A stretch of DNA of 64,000 nt from Vitis vinifera (Eukaryota > Streptophyta > Magnoliopsida > Vitales > Vitaceae): contig NC_081811.1 in the NCBI RefSeq assembly GCF_030704535.1, positions 2,305,501 through 2,369,500 on the forward strand. The letters run 5' to 3'. A model generated the notes under the pieces. The model saw only the letters and a program-made list of their open reading frames with translations. It was not told where the DNA came from and searched no databases. Position 1 is the stretch's first letter. Every line of letters begins with the position of its first letter. The position numbers and the translations under genes were made by a program. Below are positions 1 to 10,337 of this stretch, in pieces.

Positions 1-1770
1 GTAACCCAACAAATGTTGCAAACCTCATCAAAGATTGCAGTGTTCAGGTTGATATTAAGACAGGGGCTGGAAGGTTAACCTTATACCAAACCACTCTATG
101 TGAAAAAATCCCATGGGATATGCTTGATGGTGGTGCTGATCTTGACCCCAAAGGTTATTTGGATGCATTTGAGAAGAGTGATGTCCAATTAATATGCTGT
201 CAAGCTGAGGCAAGTAGTTTGTGGCTTATTCCCCATGTGGTTCAGAACAGATTCATTCAATCCCTTGACTGGGATATGGGAATGGATATTACTTTTACTT
301 GGCTGCTTACCCGAGGTAGGCCAAAAGGCAAGGAAGTTGTGAAATATGATACAGATGTTGATCATTTGAATCTTCCAAAACAATCAGATGTCCAGGAAGT
401 TCTCAATGGTACTGCCAACAGCTTCCGGATAAACAATGTTTATTCGAGATACTTTCGAGTTACTGGTTCTGGTGAGGTCAGACCTTTAGGACAAGAGGTA
501 TGCTTATCTGAGTAACATTCTGCATCATGCATAAAGTAGCTCTCTCTCTCTCTCAACTGAACTTATTCTAATTTTTATGTACTAGCTTTTGGCTTGTTAT
601 TGACACCATTTTAACAGTTAACAAAAATGTCTTTAGATGTCATTCTTAGAAAAGAATGGCCATTGTTGAGGTTGTTTACCAGTATAACAACTGGTATCAG
701 TTTCTTTTTTAACCACTGAAACCTTTCTAATGACTTCATTTTGTTTAAATTAAATCTTAACCCTTATGAGCTATTGAATATTTTATCTGGGAAAGGAGCT
801 TAAACTAATGGTAGCTATTGGCTATTGCATCTACTATAATGAGCATACATAATGTTATAGTAGACCGCAAAGCTGTTATTTCATAAAGAGCCTCCAAACT
901 ATTTCAAAATAAAGATGCTACTTTAAATACCAATACTTTACAGGCAAATGCAGTCAGTGCTGATCTTGTTCTAAATCGTGGGAATTTTGAATGGTGGTCC
1001 TTCCACGATACTAATCCTTCGAATCTAAGTGGATGTGGAGGGTTGACAGGACCCATGGCCATCATTGCATCTGAGGAAACCCCTCCGCGTAAGTTTAAAA
1101 AACATCGCTACTGCAGATGTCGATAAAATGTTGTAATTTTCCTTGTTATTGTATTATTAATCCTCCAATTTTACAGAGGGTATTCTTGGTGACACTCTTA
1201 GCAAGTTCAGCATCTGGGGTCTCTACATTACCTTTGTGCTTGCAGTTGGCCGTTTTATCAGACTGCAGTGCTCTGACTTAAGAATGAGAATCCCCTTTGA
1301 GAATCTTCCTTCTTGCGACAGGTAATACAAATCTTTGTTGCAAACCCCATATCCCCATCTGCTTATTTGCAAATACAAGGATGCCTATGGCAAAATGTGT
1401 TGCTGAAAATTGTTTTCTTTCTGAATTTTGTTGGGTTGAGAACAAACCAAAAAGGGAGAAAAATAGATGAACTCAATTTGCAGGCTTCCATTTGTGGCTG
1501 TGAACAGCATTATGATATGCATTTACACAACCACCTTGCTTTATCGTTGCATTCAAACTAAACCCACTTCATAAATATTCAAGTTATGCTTGAGATAACT
1601 GATAACTTTCCCCAACTTGTTCATTACGATGTAGGTTGATAGCCATCTGTGAGGATATATATGCTGCAAGGTCAGAGGGTGAGCTTGGAGTGGAGGAGAT
1701 TCTCTACTGGACTCTGGTGAAGATCTACAGGTCTCCACACATGCTGCTCGAATACACAAAGGTCGACTAG
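1..1770 (+). CDS. PIEZO: PIEZO mechanosensitive ion channel, C-terminal part (5' end outside window)
   Basis: The last four exons of a plant PIEZO cation channel gene are visible: 1-497 (frame from base 3), 944-1088, 1177-1321 and 1635-1770 (TAG). Together they encode 306 residues. All introns have GT-AG borders and the joins keep frame. The first exons hold the extracellular cap region (NSFRINNVYSRYFRVTGSGE, then NRGNFEWWSFHDTNPSNLSG). Exon 3 holds the pore-lining inner helix (WGLYITFVLAVGRFIRL). The last two exons hold the intracellular C-terminal domain (RMRIPFENLPSCDRLIAICE, ending in LLEYTKVD). PIEZO proteins are trimeric channels of about 2,500 residues that pass cations when the membrane is stretched. 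Plant members act at the plasma membrane or tonoplast. Here only the pore end can be judged, and it looks intact. A solo LTR lies about 420 bp past the stop codon. Confidence 0.95.
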
Positions 1771-2180
1771 GTTCTGGAGTTGAATCTTACCTCTAGTCCC
1801 CAACAAGTTTCAAAGACTGAATGCTGAATTAGGCATGACTAACACCCGCTTACAGAACAATAGTAACCAACAGTGATTGCTATTCTTTTACCCAGCTCTA
1901 AAATGCTCTCCCATTGCTTCCCAGTCTCTCAGAAGGATCTACCAGTTTCGATGCTAGACTCCATATGTTTGTAGGGATGTCTTGCTTTGTTTTGAAACTC
2001 TCGGGTATTCTGGCTTCTTGTTCGGACAGCAACAAAATTGAATATGAGAGAACATTTCTTTTGCTAATCTTTGTATATGATCTAGTAACTGTTCATTTGT
2101 CCTTCACTTTTCACTTTGTGAACTTAATTGATAAGAACAGAACAAAGAAGAGACGTGGACTGAATTTAATTGTAGTAAGC
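1771..2180 (+). other. 3' flank/UTR of the PIEZO gene
   Basis: No coding signal. This stretch probably contains the PIEZO 3' UTR. Its last ~70 bases (from about 2110) begin the segment that is copied near 14,830. Confidence 0.5.
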
Positions 2181-2185
2181 ATAAT

Positions 2186-3010
2186 TGTAGGGACCCCTCC
2201 CTCTGGGGAACACGTGGCACGCACCTCACAGTGACACGTGGCACGTGTTACCAGCCGGACCATCATCATCCGAATTCCCCTAAGGATACGCATGATGATG
2301 GTTCTCCTATCCAGACCGCCTCAAGGAAAGGCAAATGACGTTTCAACTTCTCTTATCCAAGGAAGAGCAAACGTCGCTGGCAAAACACAGACATCCGGAC
2401 AAACTTCATAATGCATCCGCTCCACAATATATCCGGGCAATTAGCATGTGTCACCCGGATATAATCGTCCGGGTCATCAATTAAAGTAAAGCGAGTCTTA
2501 CACGCTATCACGACAACCAGCCATGGCCCACGTCCCATCATCTGTAGAGTGAAAGGACGGGTCGAGGTGACAACAAGTCACTTCCCACGATCATTCTACA
2601 TAATCACTTCCCACGATCTCTAGACAGCAGCATCACCTACCACGGTTCCTGACAGCCGCCAGTAGGGTGGCGATGACCATGCTGCCTCCGAATGTCATCA
2701 TGACAAACACAAAATATCTCCTCGCCATTAATGAGAGGAACAGTACCCCTGAAGTTGTATATATATGTCTTCGCACGAAGAAGAAGGTAATCCCCTGGTA
2801 ACCTCCTAATACCTGGTAAAAAGCCAACTGATTTATATCTTCCTCTCTCTCTGACCATGGCTAACAAAACCATCGGAGGGTGCGTCCGAACACCCTGTTC
2901 GGATGCCTTCCTGCAGGTATAACGACTGGATCAAGAACCTTTATAAGTTGAAGTCACGCGTCCATCCATCTGGCAACTACGTGGATCGTCAAAGACGCGA
3001 GGTATCAACA
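2186..3010. mobile_element. Solo LTR of an LTR retrotransposon, 825 bp
   Basis: The element starts TGTAGGGACC and ends GGTATCAACA (TG...CA). It is flanked by a perfect 5-bp target duplication ATAAT at 2181-2185 and 3011-3015. No internal region, primer-binding site or second LTR is present, so it is a solo LTR left by LTR-LTR recombination. It is GC-richer than its surroundings. The corresponding position in the duplicated segment near 14,954 lacks the element, so it inserted after that duplication or only in this copy. Superfamily (Gypsy or Copia) cannot be told from the LTR alone. It looks fairly young because the ends and target duplication are intact. Confidence 0.85.
2214..2251. promoter_or_regulatory. 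Cluster of G-box/ABRE-like ACGTG motifs inside the solo LTR
   Basis: Within about 40 bases there are two CACGTGGC motifs and another CACGTG core. These match the G-box/ABRE class bound by plant bZIP and bHLH factors. The cluster lies near the LTR's 5' end, so it may have been part of the element's own promoter. Any effect on PIEZO or the MBD gene is speculation. Confidence 0.4.
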
Positions 3011-3015
3011 ATAAT

Positions 3016-3732
3016 GAATATATTTTTGGCCTTGCTAGCATTAATGGGTTGCAACTACAGCTTCAGGTCACAGTGTTGTCGATTAACCAGCAAGCCATTA
3101 CAATGAAAGAACACAGCCGGATAATCAAGAAGGCTGAGCCTGAGATTGCATATTGAACCTTTTTTTTTCCATTTAATCTCTGAAAATATTTTAGAGAATC
3201 ATAGAGCTTGTTTGGCAACATTATGGAAATTAGTTTTCAATTGTTTTTAGGAACATAATTCTGTTTTGGGAACTCAAATATGAAAAGTAGTGATGTCAGC
3301 TTATTCTTTATAAAGTATCATCTACTTACATATAATGCAAAAGTTTTAAAAATATCATCCTTGTTTTCAATTCATACCTGAAAACGCTTTAAATTTGTCC
3401 TAAACAACCTATTTTTAAACACATTCCAAAGTTTGCAAGGTGGGAAACTGTTTTCTGTTTTAAAGAAAAAAAAAAAAAACAACCAAAAATGGTTTTGAGG
3501 AGGAATTTCCAAAGAGACATAGGCCTATTTGTTAACTTTTCTAAAAAATAGAAAACAAAAATAGCTTTCTATTTTTGAGAAGAAAAAATAGGAAATTTGA
3601 TAATTAAAAAAGTAGAAAGTAGTTTTCTATTCTTAAAAAAAAGAAGATGTTTTTTAGAATATCTTTTAATTGTTCAAGATGCTTTTACTTGTTTAAAAAT
3701 AAAGTATTTTATGTAAAAGTTATTTTTAAAAA

Positions 3733-3815
<83 letters not shown>

Positions 3816-4957
3816 GATTGAGAACATTTCAAGTTTCAAACAAACTTTTGTTCTACAAAACATCGTAAAACAATTTTTAATAACAGTTAAAAAAAACATA
3901 TATTTTTTAGAATCGTTTTAAAAAACACTTCCTAAATAGAACTATAATTTCTCCATTATTTTTCAATTCAAGCTCAAAAACATATATCTACATCCCTTAA
4001 AGAAAAAAGGAGTTTCTCCAATGCTCTAAGTAGAACTTCATAAGAAAGTCCCCATTAAGTCATTTCTTTAAGTCCCTGTTAAGTCATTTGTGAAGAAATG
4101 GATGATCACAAGGAATCATGATGTGTTGGAATTATTGTGACCTTCATGACCAGATAAAGTTAATCCCCACTCTTCTAAAAGTTCATGAGTCATGAACCTA
4201 ATGTATTTACATTTTCATATTATATCTAATGTATGTGGGAAAAATAAATATAAATAGTATATGGAAAAATACAAGGAATCATGACCAAAGTCTGAACCTA
4301 CCAAGTTGTGTACAAGGTACAATGACTAAAATCATGTACCTATATTAAAGTTTTCATATACCATGAATACCATATGAAATTTAAGGAAGTGTTCACTTGT
4401 GACTCTTGATGGAAGGTCACTTGACATGATATAAAAGGGTTCTTGGTCCCTCTCTCCACTCATCCTAAGTTTATGAGGTTTCCCATCATTTTTGTACAAA
4501 CATCAAGTGTGAGAGAGTAAGGAGAGGGAATGTACCAGGTGTCAATACTGATATAAGGTGACAAGGTGTTGCCAAAGTGACTCGACATTGTATACAATCT
4601 ACATAAGGTGATCTTTATCACAATGCCACAAGGTGAGTTTTATAGATTCATTTTGGTTCATTAAACTATAACTCATGAGGTCTTATTCCTTGATTTTCTA
4701 ACATCATGATCAGCATAGCTACCATCTTGAAGTTAAAACAAGACAATCTATTGATGAATGCCCAACAACAACATAGTTTAACTAGTTACACTTGTAGCAA
4801 GTACAGTAAAGAACATTTTGATCTGTGAAAGTGAAGAAGCTTTAACATAACGAACCAGATAACAGGGAGCAAAGTTACAGGATGACCTGTGGAACAACAA
4901 ACTTGATCACCCAATGAATAATATCAACAGGGATAACCGGAAAATCCTGGTGTCTCT
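3016..4957. other. Intergenic DNA between solo LTR and MBD gene, with TA microsatellite
   Basis: No gene seen. The first ~200 bases continue the segment shared with 14,959-15,060. A TA dinucleotide run of about 70 bases occupies roughly 3,737-3,806. The surroundings (about 3,200-3,960) are A/T-rich with MITE-like wording but no clear ends. From about 4,740 the sequence is 3' flank of the minus-strand MBD gene and resembles the 15.2-15.5 kb copy. Confidence 0.5.
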
Positions 4958-5461
4958 TTATTCATCTCCATTCTCTGATTTTTTCCGTTTTTTATTGCTA
5001 CCACTAGTAGAAACCTTTCTTTCAATATGAGCAGGAATTGTATCAGCCATAATCTTTGGAACCATAAAATTGAAGTCTGAAGGGGATAAATCTTTGCAGT
5101 CTGGGTTTGAACTAAGATATGCAGCTATCTCAGAAAGGGCCCTCACTTTCTTCCCAGTGGGTGTGATGTAGTAGGCATCCATTTTGGAGAAATCTTTTCT
5201 AAGCACCAAGTCTCTCTGGAAACCTTTTGGGGTCTTTGGAACGTTTGGCTTGTCTGCAGCCCAGGTTCGAGTAGCATCATACTCGATATCAGTGGGGTCT
5301 TCACAAGAGACATCAGCTTTCTTGCTGCAAACAAATGGTTCCTCTATGAATCTACTTCTGATCTCCTCATACTCTTCCTCTGTATCAATCAACCTCCATT
5401 TCAAGCATGCTTCACACTGTACAGCATATGCACCGATCGAGCTCCGGACTAATGCTGATTT
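4958..5461 (-). CDS. CW-type zinc finger plus methyl-CpG-binding domain protein (MBD2/MBD4 type), last exon
   Basis: The final coding exon (167 residues, stop at 4958-4960) starts after a CAG acceptor at 5462-5464. It opens with a CW-type zinc finger: YAVQCEACLKWRLI gives the first cysteine pair and conserved Trp, and FVCSK and VSCEDP give the second pair. An MBD follows (RTWAADKPNVPKTPKGFQRD, then KMDAYYITPTGKKVR), with DFNFMVPKIMADTIP and a basic tail. This order matches plant MBD1/2/4/12-type proteins, about 180-300 residues long, which sit on chromatin. The CW fold is known in other proteins to read methylated H3K4. The 5' exon or exons are not settled: a minus-strand ATG near 6,650 opens a short frame that could be a first exon, but I could not show a splice. 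A decayed copy lies at 15.5-16.0 kb. Confidence 0.85.
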   Translation of the reverse strand, partial: KSALVRSSIGAYAVQCEACLKWRLIDTEEEYEEIRSRFIEEPFVCSKKADVSCEDPTDIEYDATRTWAADKPNVPKTPKGFQRDLVLRKDFSKMDAYYITPTGKKVRALSEIAAYLSSNPDCKDLSPSDFNFMVPKIMADTIPAHIERKVSTSGSNKKRKKSENGDE

Positions 5462-5464
5462 CTG

Positions 5465-6689
5465 CCATGGGAAATCAATGATCGCTTCAGGATACAGGCA
5501 TGTTTGGTATGTGGGAATAGGAATGAAAATGGAATGGGAACGGAGATGAATTAGAATACCATGTAGAAAACAGCAATTAAAATCCTAGTAATTTGATTTC
5601 CATAACATCGAATTTTTTATTTCTATTCCTGTTCTAAAAAGCAATCCAACTACAGTAATGAATAGGATGGAATCGATCCGTTCCTATCCTCTAATCCAGT
5701 GTTCCAAATATAACCTAATCTCTTGGAAGGCAGCTAGATTCCTTTAGAAATTTCTATCATGAAACAAATTTTCTATTTTGGTGTTTCTTAACCAGTTTTG
5801 ATGGAAAAGGAAAACAGAAACAATCTGATCACTTGCCCTTTAAAGAACTTGTTCGAAACACGGTTAGGAAATACCGTTCTTATGAGTTTTCTCGGAATTT
5901 AAGGAAAGAAAACAGATGAAATTTTTTTGAATTAAACCATCCCAGATACTTCTGAGTACTGTTATGAGATGGAAGAATAGTATACACTGAGTCATTGCAA
6001 TGAGTAATTTACTGATGCCAACAAGCAAAACAAAACACACAACGATTGAAGAACAATCTACTGATACCAAGCGATGAGTAAAACACAAAAAAGAAGAATC
6101 AGAAGCTGGATTGCAGAAAAAACTAAGTCATCTAAAGATGAAGAACAATGAACCCATGTGATATCACCAGACCAGAGCATGATATATCAAACAATTCATA
6201 ACACAAAACTCTACTCAACCCAATTTCCCTTCTGCACCAAATGCCATACTTCCCCTATAAGAAATCCCAGGCTCAAAATTCCCGTTTCTTTGCTTTTTCC
6301 GATTTTCCCACGTTTTCTCGGCATCCAAACAGATAACATATATATATATATACAAAAAAAAAAGATTAAAAAAAAAAAATAACGAAGAAAATCCTATTGC
6401 TCACAAAAACCTCAGGAAAAAAGAACGTGAATCCAAGCTCCCTCCGATTACCATGAGATCTTGGATCAGACCGCTAGATTACTCCACATTTAGTCTGTAA
6501 TCGATAATCGATATGATTTAAGATTAAGACAGGGAGTCATGAACTGTACCCTTTTTTTTCCCTTTGTTTTCTCCATTGGCTGCATCCTCGCGCCGTGAAG
6601 ATCCTCTCTAGACCACTCTATTATCTCTTTGCTGAGTGCTGACTCCATTGCGATTCACAGTTTATTTGACTCATTTAATATATAAGGGT
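5465..6689. other. Upstream region/5' exons or introns of the minus-strand MBD gene
   Basis: This should hold the first intron, 5' UTR and promoter of the MBD gene. The stretch up to about 6,265 is similar to 17,315-17,820, so the duplication reached into the 5' part of the locus. No further coding exon can be supported with confidence. Confidence 0.4.
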
Positions 6690-7960
6690 TGGGATGCTTT
6701 GGCTGGGTAACATAATAAAAATATGAGATATTATTTTATTATATCTCATTAAATAGTATATGATATAATTAATGTTATGTTTAGTTAATACGATAACATA
6801 AACTAAGATATGTATATAAGATATCACATCTCAGGATATGTATATCCTAATATACGCATATCCTAATATATGATATTTTAATGTAATTCAGGATATTATA
6901 TTTATATTTAATTTATGAAATAAATAAAAAATAATATAAAATATATATATTTTCGATGTTTAAAATAAAAATTATATCACAAATATTTTTTATTAAAAAA
7001 ATAAAAATTTTATTATGTTTAATAATATTCATAATTAAGATATTTAAAATTTACAAAAATAATTTATATATCATATATTAATATTATTTTATATATATAT
7101 ATTAGTTTTTTTTTATCATACATTTTATTTATAATAAAAAAAATATTTTGTAAAATGAGTATATTAAAAAATAAAAAAATTAATACATGAAATATGTATA
7201 TTATATATGTCACAAGATTCACATATCCAATGTAAAAAACATAAAAATAAAAATGTGGATAATATATTTCATCACTTATTTTATTTCATGTTTAGTTGAA
7301 CATAGAATACGATAAATAATTGGATAATAACAAAAAATGAAATAAAATATAGTATTTCATGTCTTATCTTATCCCATGTTATATTCGTCCTAAACACATT
7401 TTTCTATCAAAATACCTTTAGACTATATTTGGTTGATGAGATAAAATAGAATATGATATGTATATTCTAATATATCATATCCCAAATATGATATGATTGT
7501 CAATGAGATATGATATCATTAAATATATATATCCCATGAACATAATATTTTAAGGTAGTATATTAATAAGACATGTTATATCATATTTATATTTATTTTG
7601 TGAAATTAGTATAAAATAATATAAAATATGTATTATTTTTAATATTTAAAATAAAAATTAAATCACATTCAAATATTTTCTATTTAAAAAAATGAAAATT
7701 TTATTATGTTATACAATATTCATGATTAAAATATTCAAACTTTACAAATAATTTTTTTATATTATGTTACTTAATATATAAAAATAATTTATATATTATA
7801 TATTAATATTATTTTATAGATATTTTTTAATCATAAAACTAATTTATAATATAAAAAAATATTTTGTAAAATTAGTATATTAAAAAACAAAAATTTGATA
7901 AAAAGAAAATGAATTTTTGATACATGGGATATGTATATCTCATATTTTAAAGTCTAGACA
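6690..7960. repeat. Very AT-rich block with two diverged direct repeats
   Basis: Two long, similar AT-rich stretches run in the same direction. For example 6,893-7,055 matches 7,573-7,744, about 685 bp apart, and the similarity continues on both sides. Motifs such as GATATGTATAT and TTTTATTATGTT recur. It may be a pair of related non-autonomous elements or an old tandem duplication. No open frame or clear terminal repeats. Confidence 0.55.
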
Positions 7961-8310
7961 TCCCTAAAGGTGTCTAACGATATAGTTCAAGCCAATTTTT
8001 TTTCATTTATCTTCTACATTTTCAAAAATTTTCACTTCTAAATTATTCTTAGCTGTTTTTTCACCATTTATATAATAATTTTCGTCAAAATTTACATAAA
8101 TTATAAGTCTAACAATATATCCATGTGATATAAATGTAATATTAGTGTGTGGATTAAAAGGATGTATAAAAAATGGTTATAATTGGCTTTGAACTTATTT
8201 CAAATAATTTTTTTTTGAATAATCTTTAGAAAAAAAAAATCTACGGGTTTTTTATAGAGAAAAAATCACTTTTTTTTATCATATAAAACATTACAATTTT
8301 TTTTTTTTCA

Positions 8311-8550
8311 GTTTGTAGTGATTATTACTAACAAGACGGGCCTGGGCCTGAATTTATGTGGCCTGGGGTTGTAAATAGGCCCAAAACGAGGACCATCGAG
8401 TAAAAAAAACCATGCTTCACGCTTCGGACTCATTCCCAGGGTTTCTTCCACTCGCCTTCTCAAAATTGAAATTTCAGTCTCATGGTCTGCTTTTAGGGCA
8501 TGAGTCTGGATCAAAAGTCGATCGTCGCCTTCAAGTTCCTGAAGCCCCAT
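8311..8550 (-). CDS. Possible small protein (79 aa), unidentified
   Basis: A minus-strand frame starts at ATG 8550 (MGLQELEGDDRLLIQTHALK...) just after a good acceptor-like TAATTTGCAG. Its first ~45 residues are charged and coil-like (HETEISILRRRVEETLG). The remainder is proline-rich and looks less protein-like, so a splice near 8,400 is possible. It lies on the opposite strand from a strong site II/telo-box promoter at 8.67-8.79 kb, which could work in both directions. I do not recognise the protein. It could be a real small gene, an exon remnant, or chance. Confidence 0.25.
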
Positions 8551-8673
8551 GACTGCAAATTAGACGTGAACAGCTCTCATAATTATCAAAAACCTCTCAC
8601 AAATCATCTAAAAAACAACAACCAAAAAAAAAAAAAAACGAAAAAGGAAAAGAAAGTTGTAACACAGCAAAAT

Positions 8674-8792
8674 TGGGCCCAAGTTTCAGCCCATATTTTT
8701 ACATATTCGGCCCATCCCCAAGCCCATTAGTTAAAGCTCGTCATCGTAGAGATTGTGATTAGGGTTTCGCAGAACCCCGCGGTCTATAAATA
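8674..8792 (+). promoter_or_regulatory. Promoter with site II boxes, telo-box and TATA box
   Basis: Within 120 bases there are site II/TCP-type boxes (TGGGCCC at 8674, GGCCCA at 8709, AGCCCA at 8721), a telo-box AGGGTTT at 8761 and a TATA box TCTATAAATA at 8783. This combination is typical of plant ribosomal-protein, ribosome-biogenesis and snoRNA genes. No protein frame follows, and a second AGGGTTT sits at 8873. It points to a non-coding (possibly snoRNA host) transcript starting near 8,815. Confidence 0.6.
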
Positions 8793-9136
8793 ACGCCATC
8801 GACACCCCATTGCTCACCAAACGACGCCGCTCTCCTCCAGTGTGTTGATATACTGGAGTCTGTGTTAGGTTTAGGGTTTCCGTGTTTGTTGCCTTTTTGT
8901 TTCTTGTTTTTTCTACTGCTTATGCGTCGATTAACTGATTACCAGCGCTCTATCATGTCTCATGGCCGCTGCGTATGAGCCGACGCAATAGTTGCTCCGG
9001 TTCTGCAACACCATCTTCAATGTGTGATGTGCTGAATCGCAGCTTTTTGTTGTCAGATCTGGATAAATTCCCCTATTTCCTTATTTTTTCTTTTTATTTT
9101 CTCTTTTTAAAATTTTTCATTCAAATCAAAGGGATG

Positions 9137-9237
9137 AAGATGGATGTGATGATTATTTCCCCAGATGAACGACGTTGATTATACTGTGCTATTTCTTTCT
9201 CTTTTTGAGATTCCAAGCCATTACTCTGATCCATCTT
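9137..9237 (+). ncRNA. Candidate box C/D snoRNA
   Basis: The stretch has the layout of a box C/D snoRNA. A perfect 8-bp terminal stem is formed by AAGATGGA (9137-9144) and TCCATCTT (9230-9237). A C box GTGATGA lies directly inside the stem (9146-9152), and a D box CTGA lies directly before the 3' stem (9226-9229). At 101 nt it is a normal size. It sits about 320 bases downstream of a site II/telo-box/TATA promoter, the arrangement known for plant snoRNA genes. The guide stretch before the D box (AGATTCCAAGCCATTACT) could not be matched to rRNA from memory, so the target is unknown and the call is provisional. Confidence 0.45.
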
Positions 9238-9302
9238 CCCCTTTCTGCTTATTGTCTTTATTATATTTATTTTTTTAATTTTTATTTTTTTAAGTATTTT
9301 AT

Positions 9303-9352
9303 TTGGAAGAGAAATGAGGAGCCTTTCCCCATATGATCGAATCTGATTCCAA
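9303..9352 (+). ncRNA. Short snoRNA-like relative of the 9.14-kb candidate
   Basis: TTGGAA (9303-9308) and TTCCAA (9347-9352) could form a stem enclosing a C-like ATGAGGA and a D box CTGA. The interior shares TTTCCCCA, ATGA, CGA, TGATT and ACTGTGCTAT in order with 9,157-9,194, so the two stretches look like a local duplication. At 50 nt it is short for a snoRNA and may be decayed. Confidence 0.25.
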
Positions 9353-10240
9353 CTGTGCTATAATTTCTTAAATTATATAAGCCAGATCTCTGATCTCTTC
9401 AATTTTGGAAATTTTTTCGTTTTCTCAATATATAAGTTCAAATAAGTTTTATAATTCTTTCTTTTTTTTTAAAAAGTAAAACGTCTATTTCAATTAGAAA
9501 CCAAAGCATTACAGTTAGTTTATTTTGTGGATCGATTTCTGGTAGCGGCGGCGGTGTCGGATCGGATCTGAGTATCATAACCATAAAGCTTAATTTTCTA
9601 GGAATTAAATGGTTAAAGGATGAAAAGTTCCGCTCTCTAACTACTCTAGTAACTTGTAACAGCTACAATAAGCTTAATGCTATAGATTTTTTATGGATTT
9701 ATTAATATAAAAATAAGGTGAAATTTAAAATTTAACCCAATAAATAGTAGAATTTTTTAATCCAATTAAAATAGAAAAATTATATTTAAAGACGTTCGAT
9801 TTTATTCATGAAAACGAGCTTTTTGGCTTTTTAAATTATTTTTTAAAACTATTAAATACTTTTTTAGTTTAAGAAAAACTGTTTTTCTGTTTTTAAAAAT
9901 AATAAAATTTTAAAAACAAAGCCAAAAAGGGCCCTTAATTATTGGAGTTCAAAAATCAATTTTAAAAGCGACTTCATGTTATGTTTAATCGAGTAATAGT
10001 GTGAAAAAAATGTTAAAAAAATGATTTTTATATTTGATTTTATTATAAGAAATACAAAAAAAATAAAAAACTTATATGTTTAATTTATTTTATTTTTATA
10101 TAGAATAATTATAATAAATTAAATGAGTTAAAAGTATCAAAGATATTCATGCCTATAATGAAAACCACATTGGGCCAAGCCCAAAAAGATGACTTGAGCC
10201 CATTAAGCATTGAGCTTGATGAGAATCTTATAAATATTTA
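9353..10240. other. Intergenic AT-rich DNA
   Basis: No gene seen. A small G/C-rich patch (GGTAGCGGCGGCGGTGTC) lies near 9,541. The rest is AT-rich and includes the foldback element listed at 9,815. Confidence 0.4.
9815..9935. mobile_element. Small foldback (MITE-like) element
   Basis: The ends are inverted copies of each other: GAGCTTTTTGGCTTTTTAAA on the left faces AAAAACAAAGCCAAAAAGGG on the right. It is about 120 bp, has an AT-rich centre and no coding sequence. It resembles hAT- or PIF-type MITEs of dicots. No target duplication could be fixed. Confidence 0.4.
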
Positions 10241-10337
10241 TACCAACGATGAGAAAATTCTCATATTTGAAAAATGACTTCAATTTTGTTATAAAATATA
10301 TTATAAGATATGAGATTTTGTATCATTATGGTAAAGG

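Noticed and set aside
3737-3806. Long TA run as a structured array
   Set aside because: Plain dinucleotide microsatellite; similar shorter runs occur near 14,777, 43,218 and 48,558. No CRISPR-like repeat-spacer pattern exists in the window.
8761-8879. AGGGTTT motifs as interstitial telomere repeats
   Set aside because: Only single telo-box copies in promoter position, not tandem telomere arrays.
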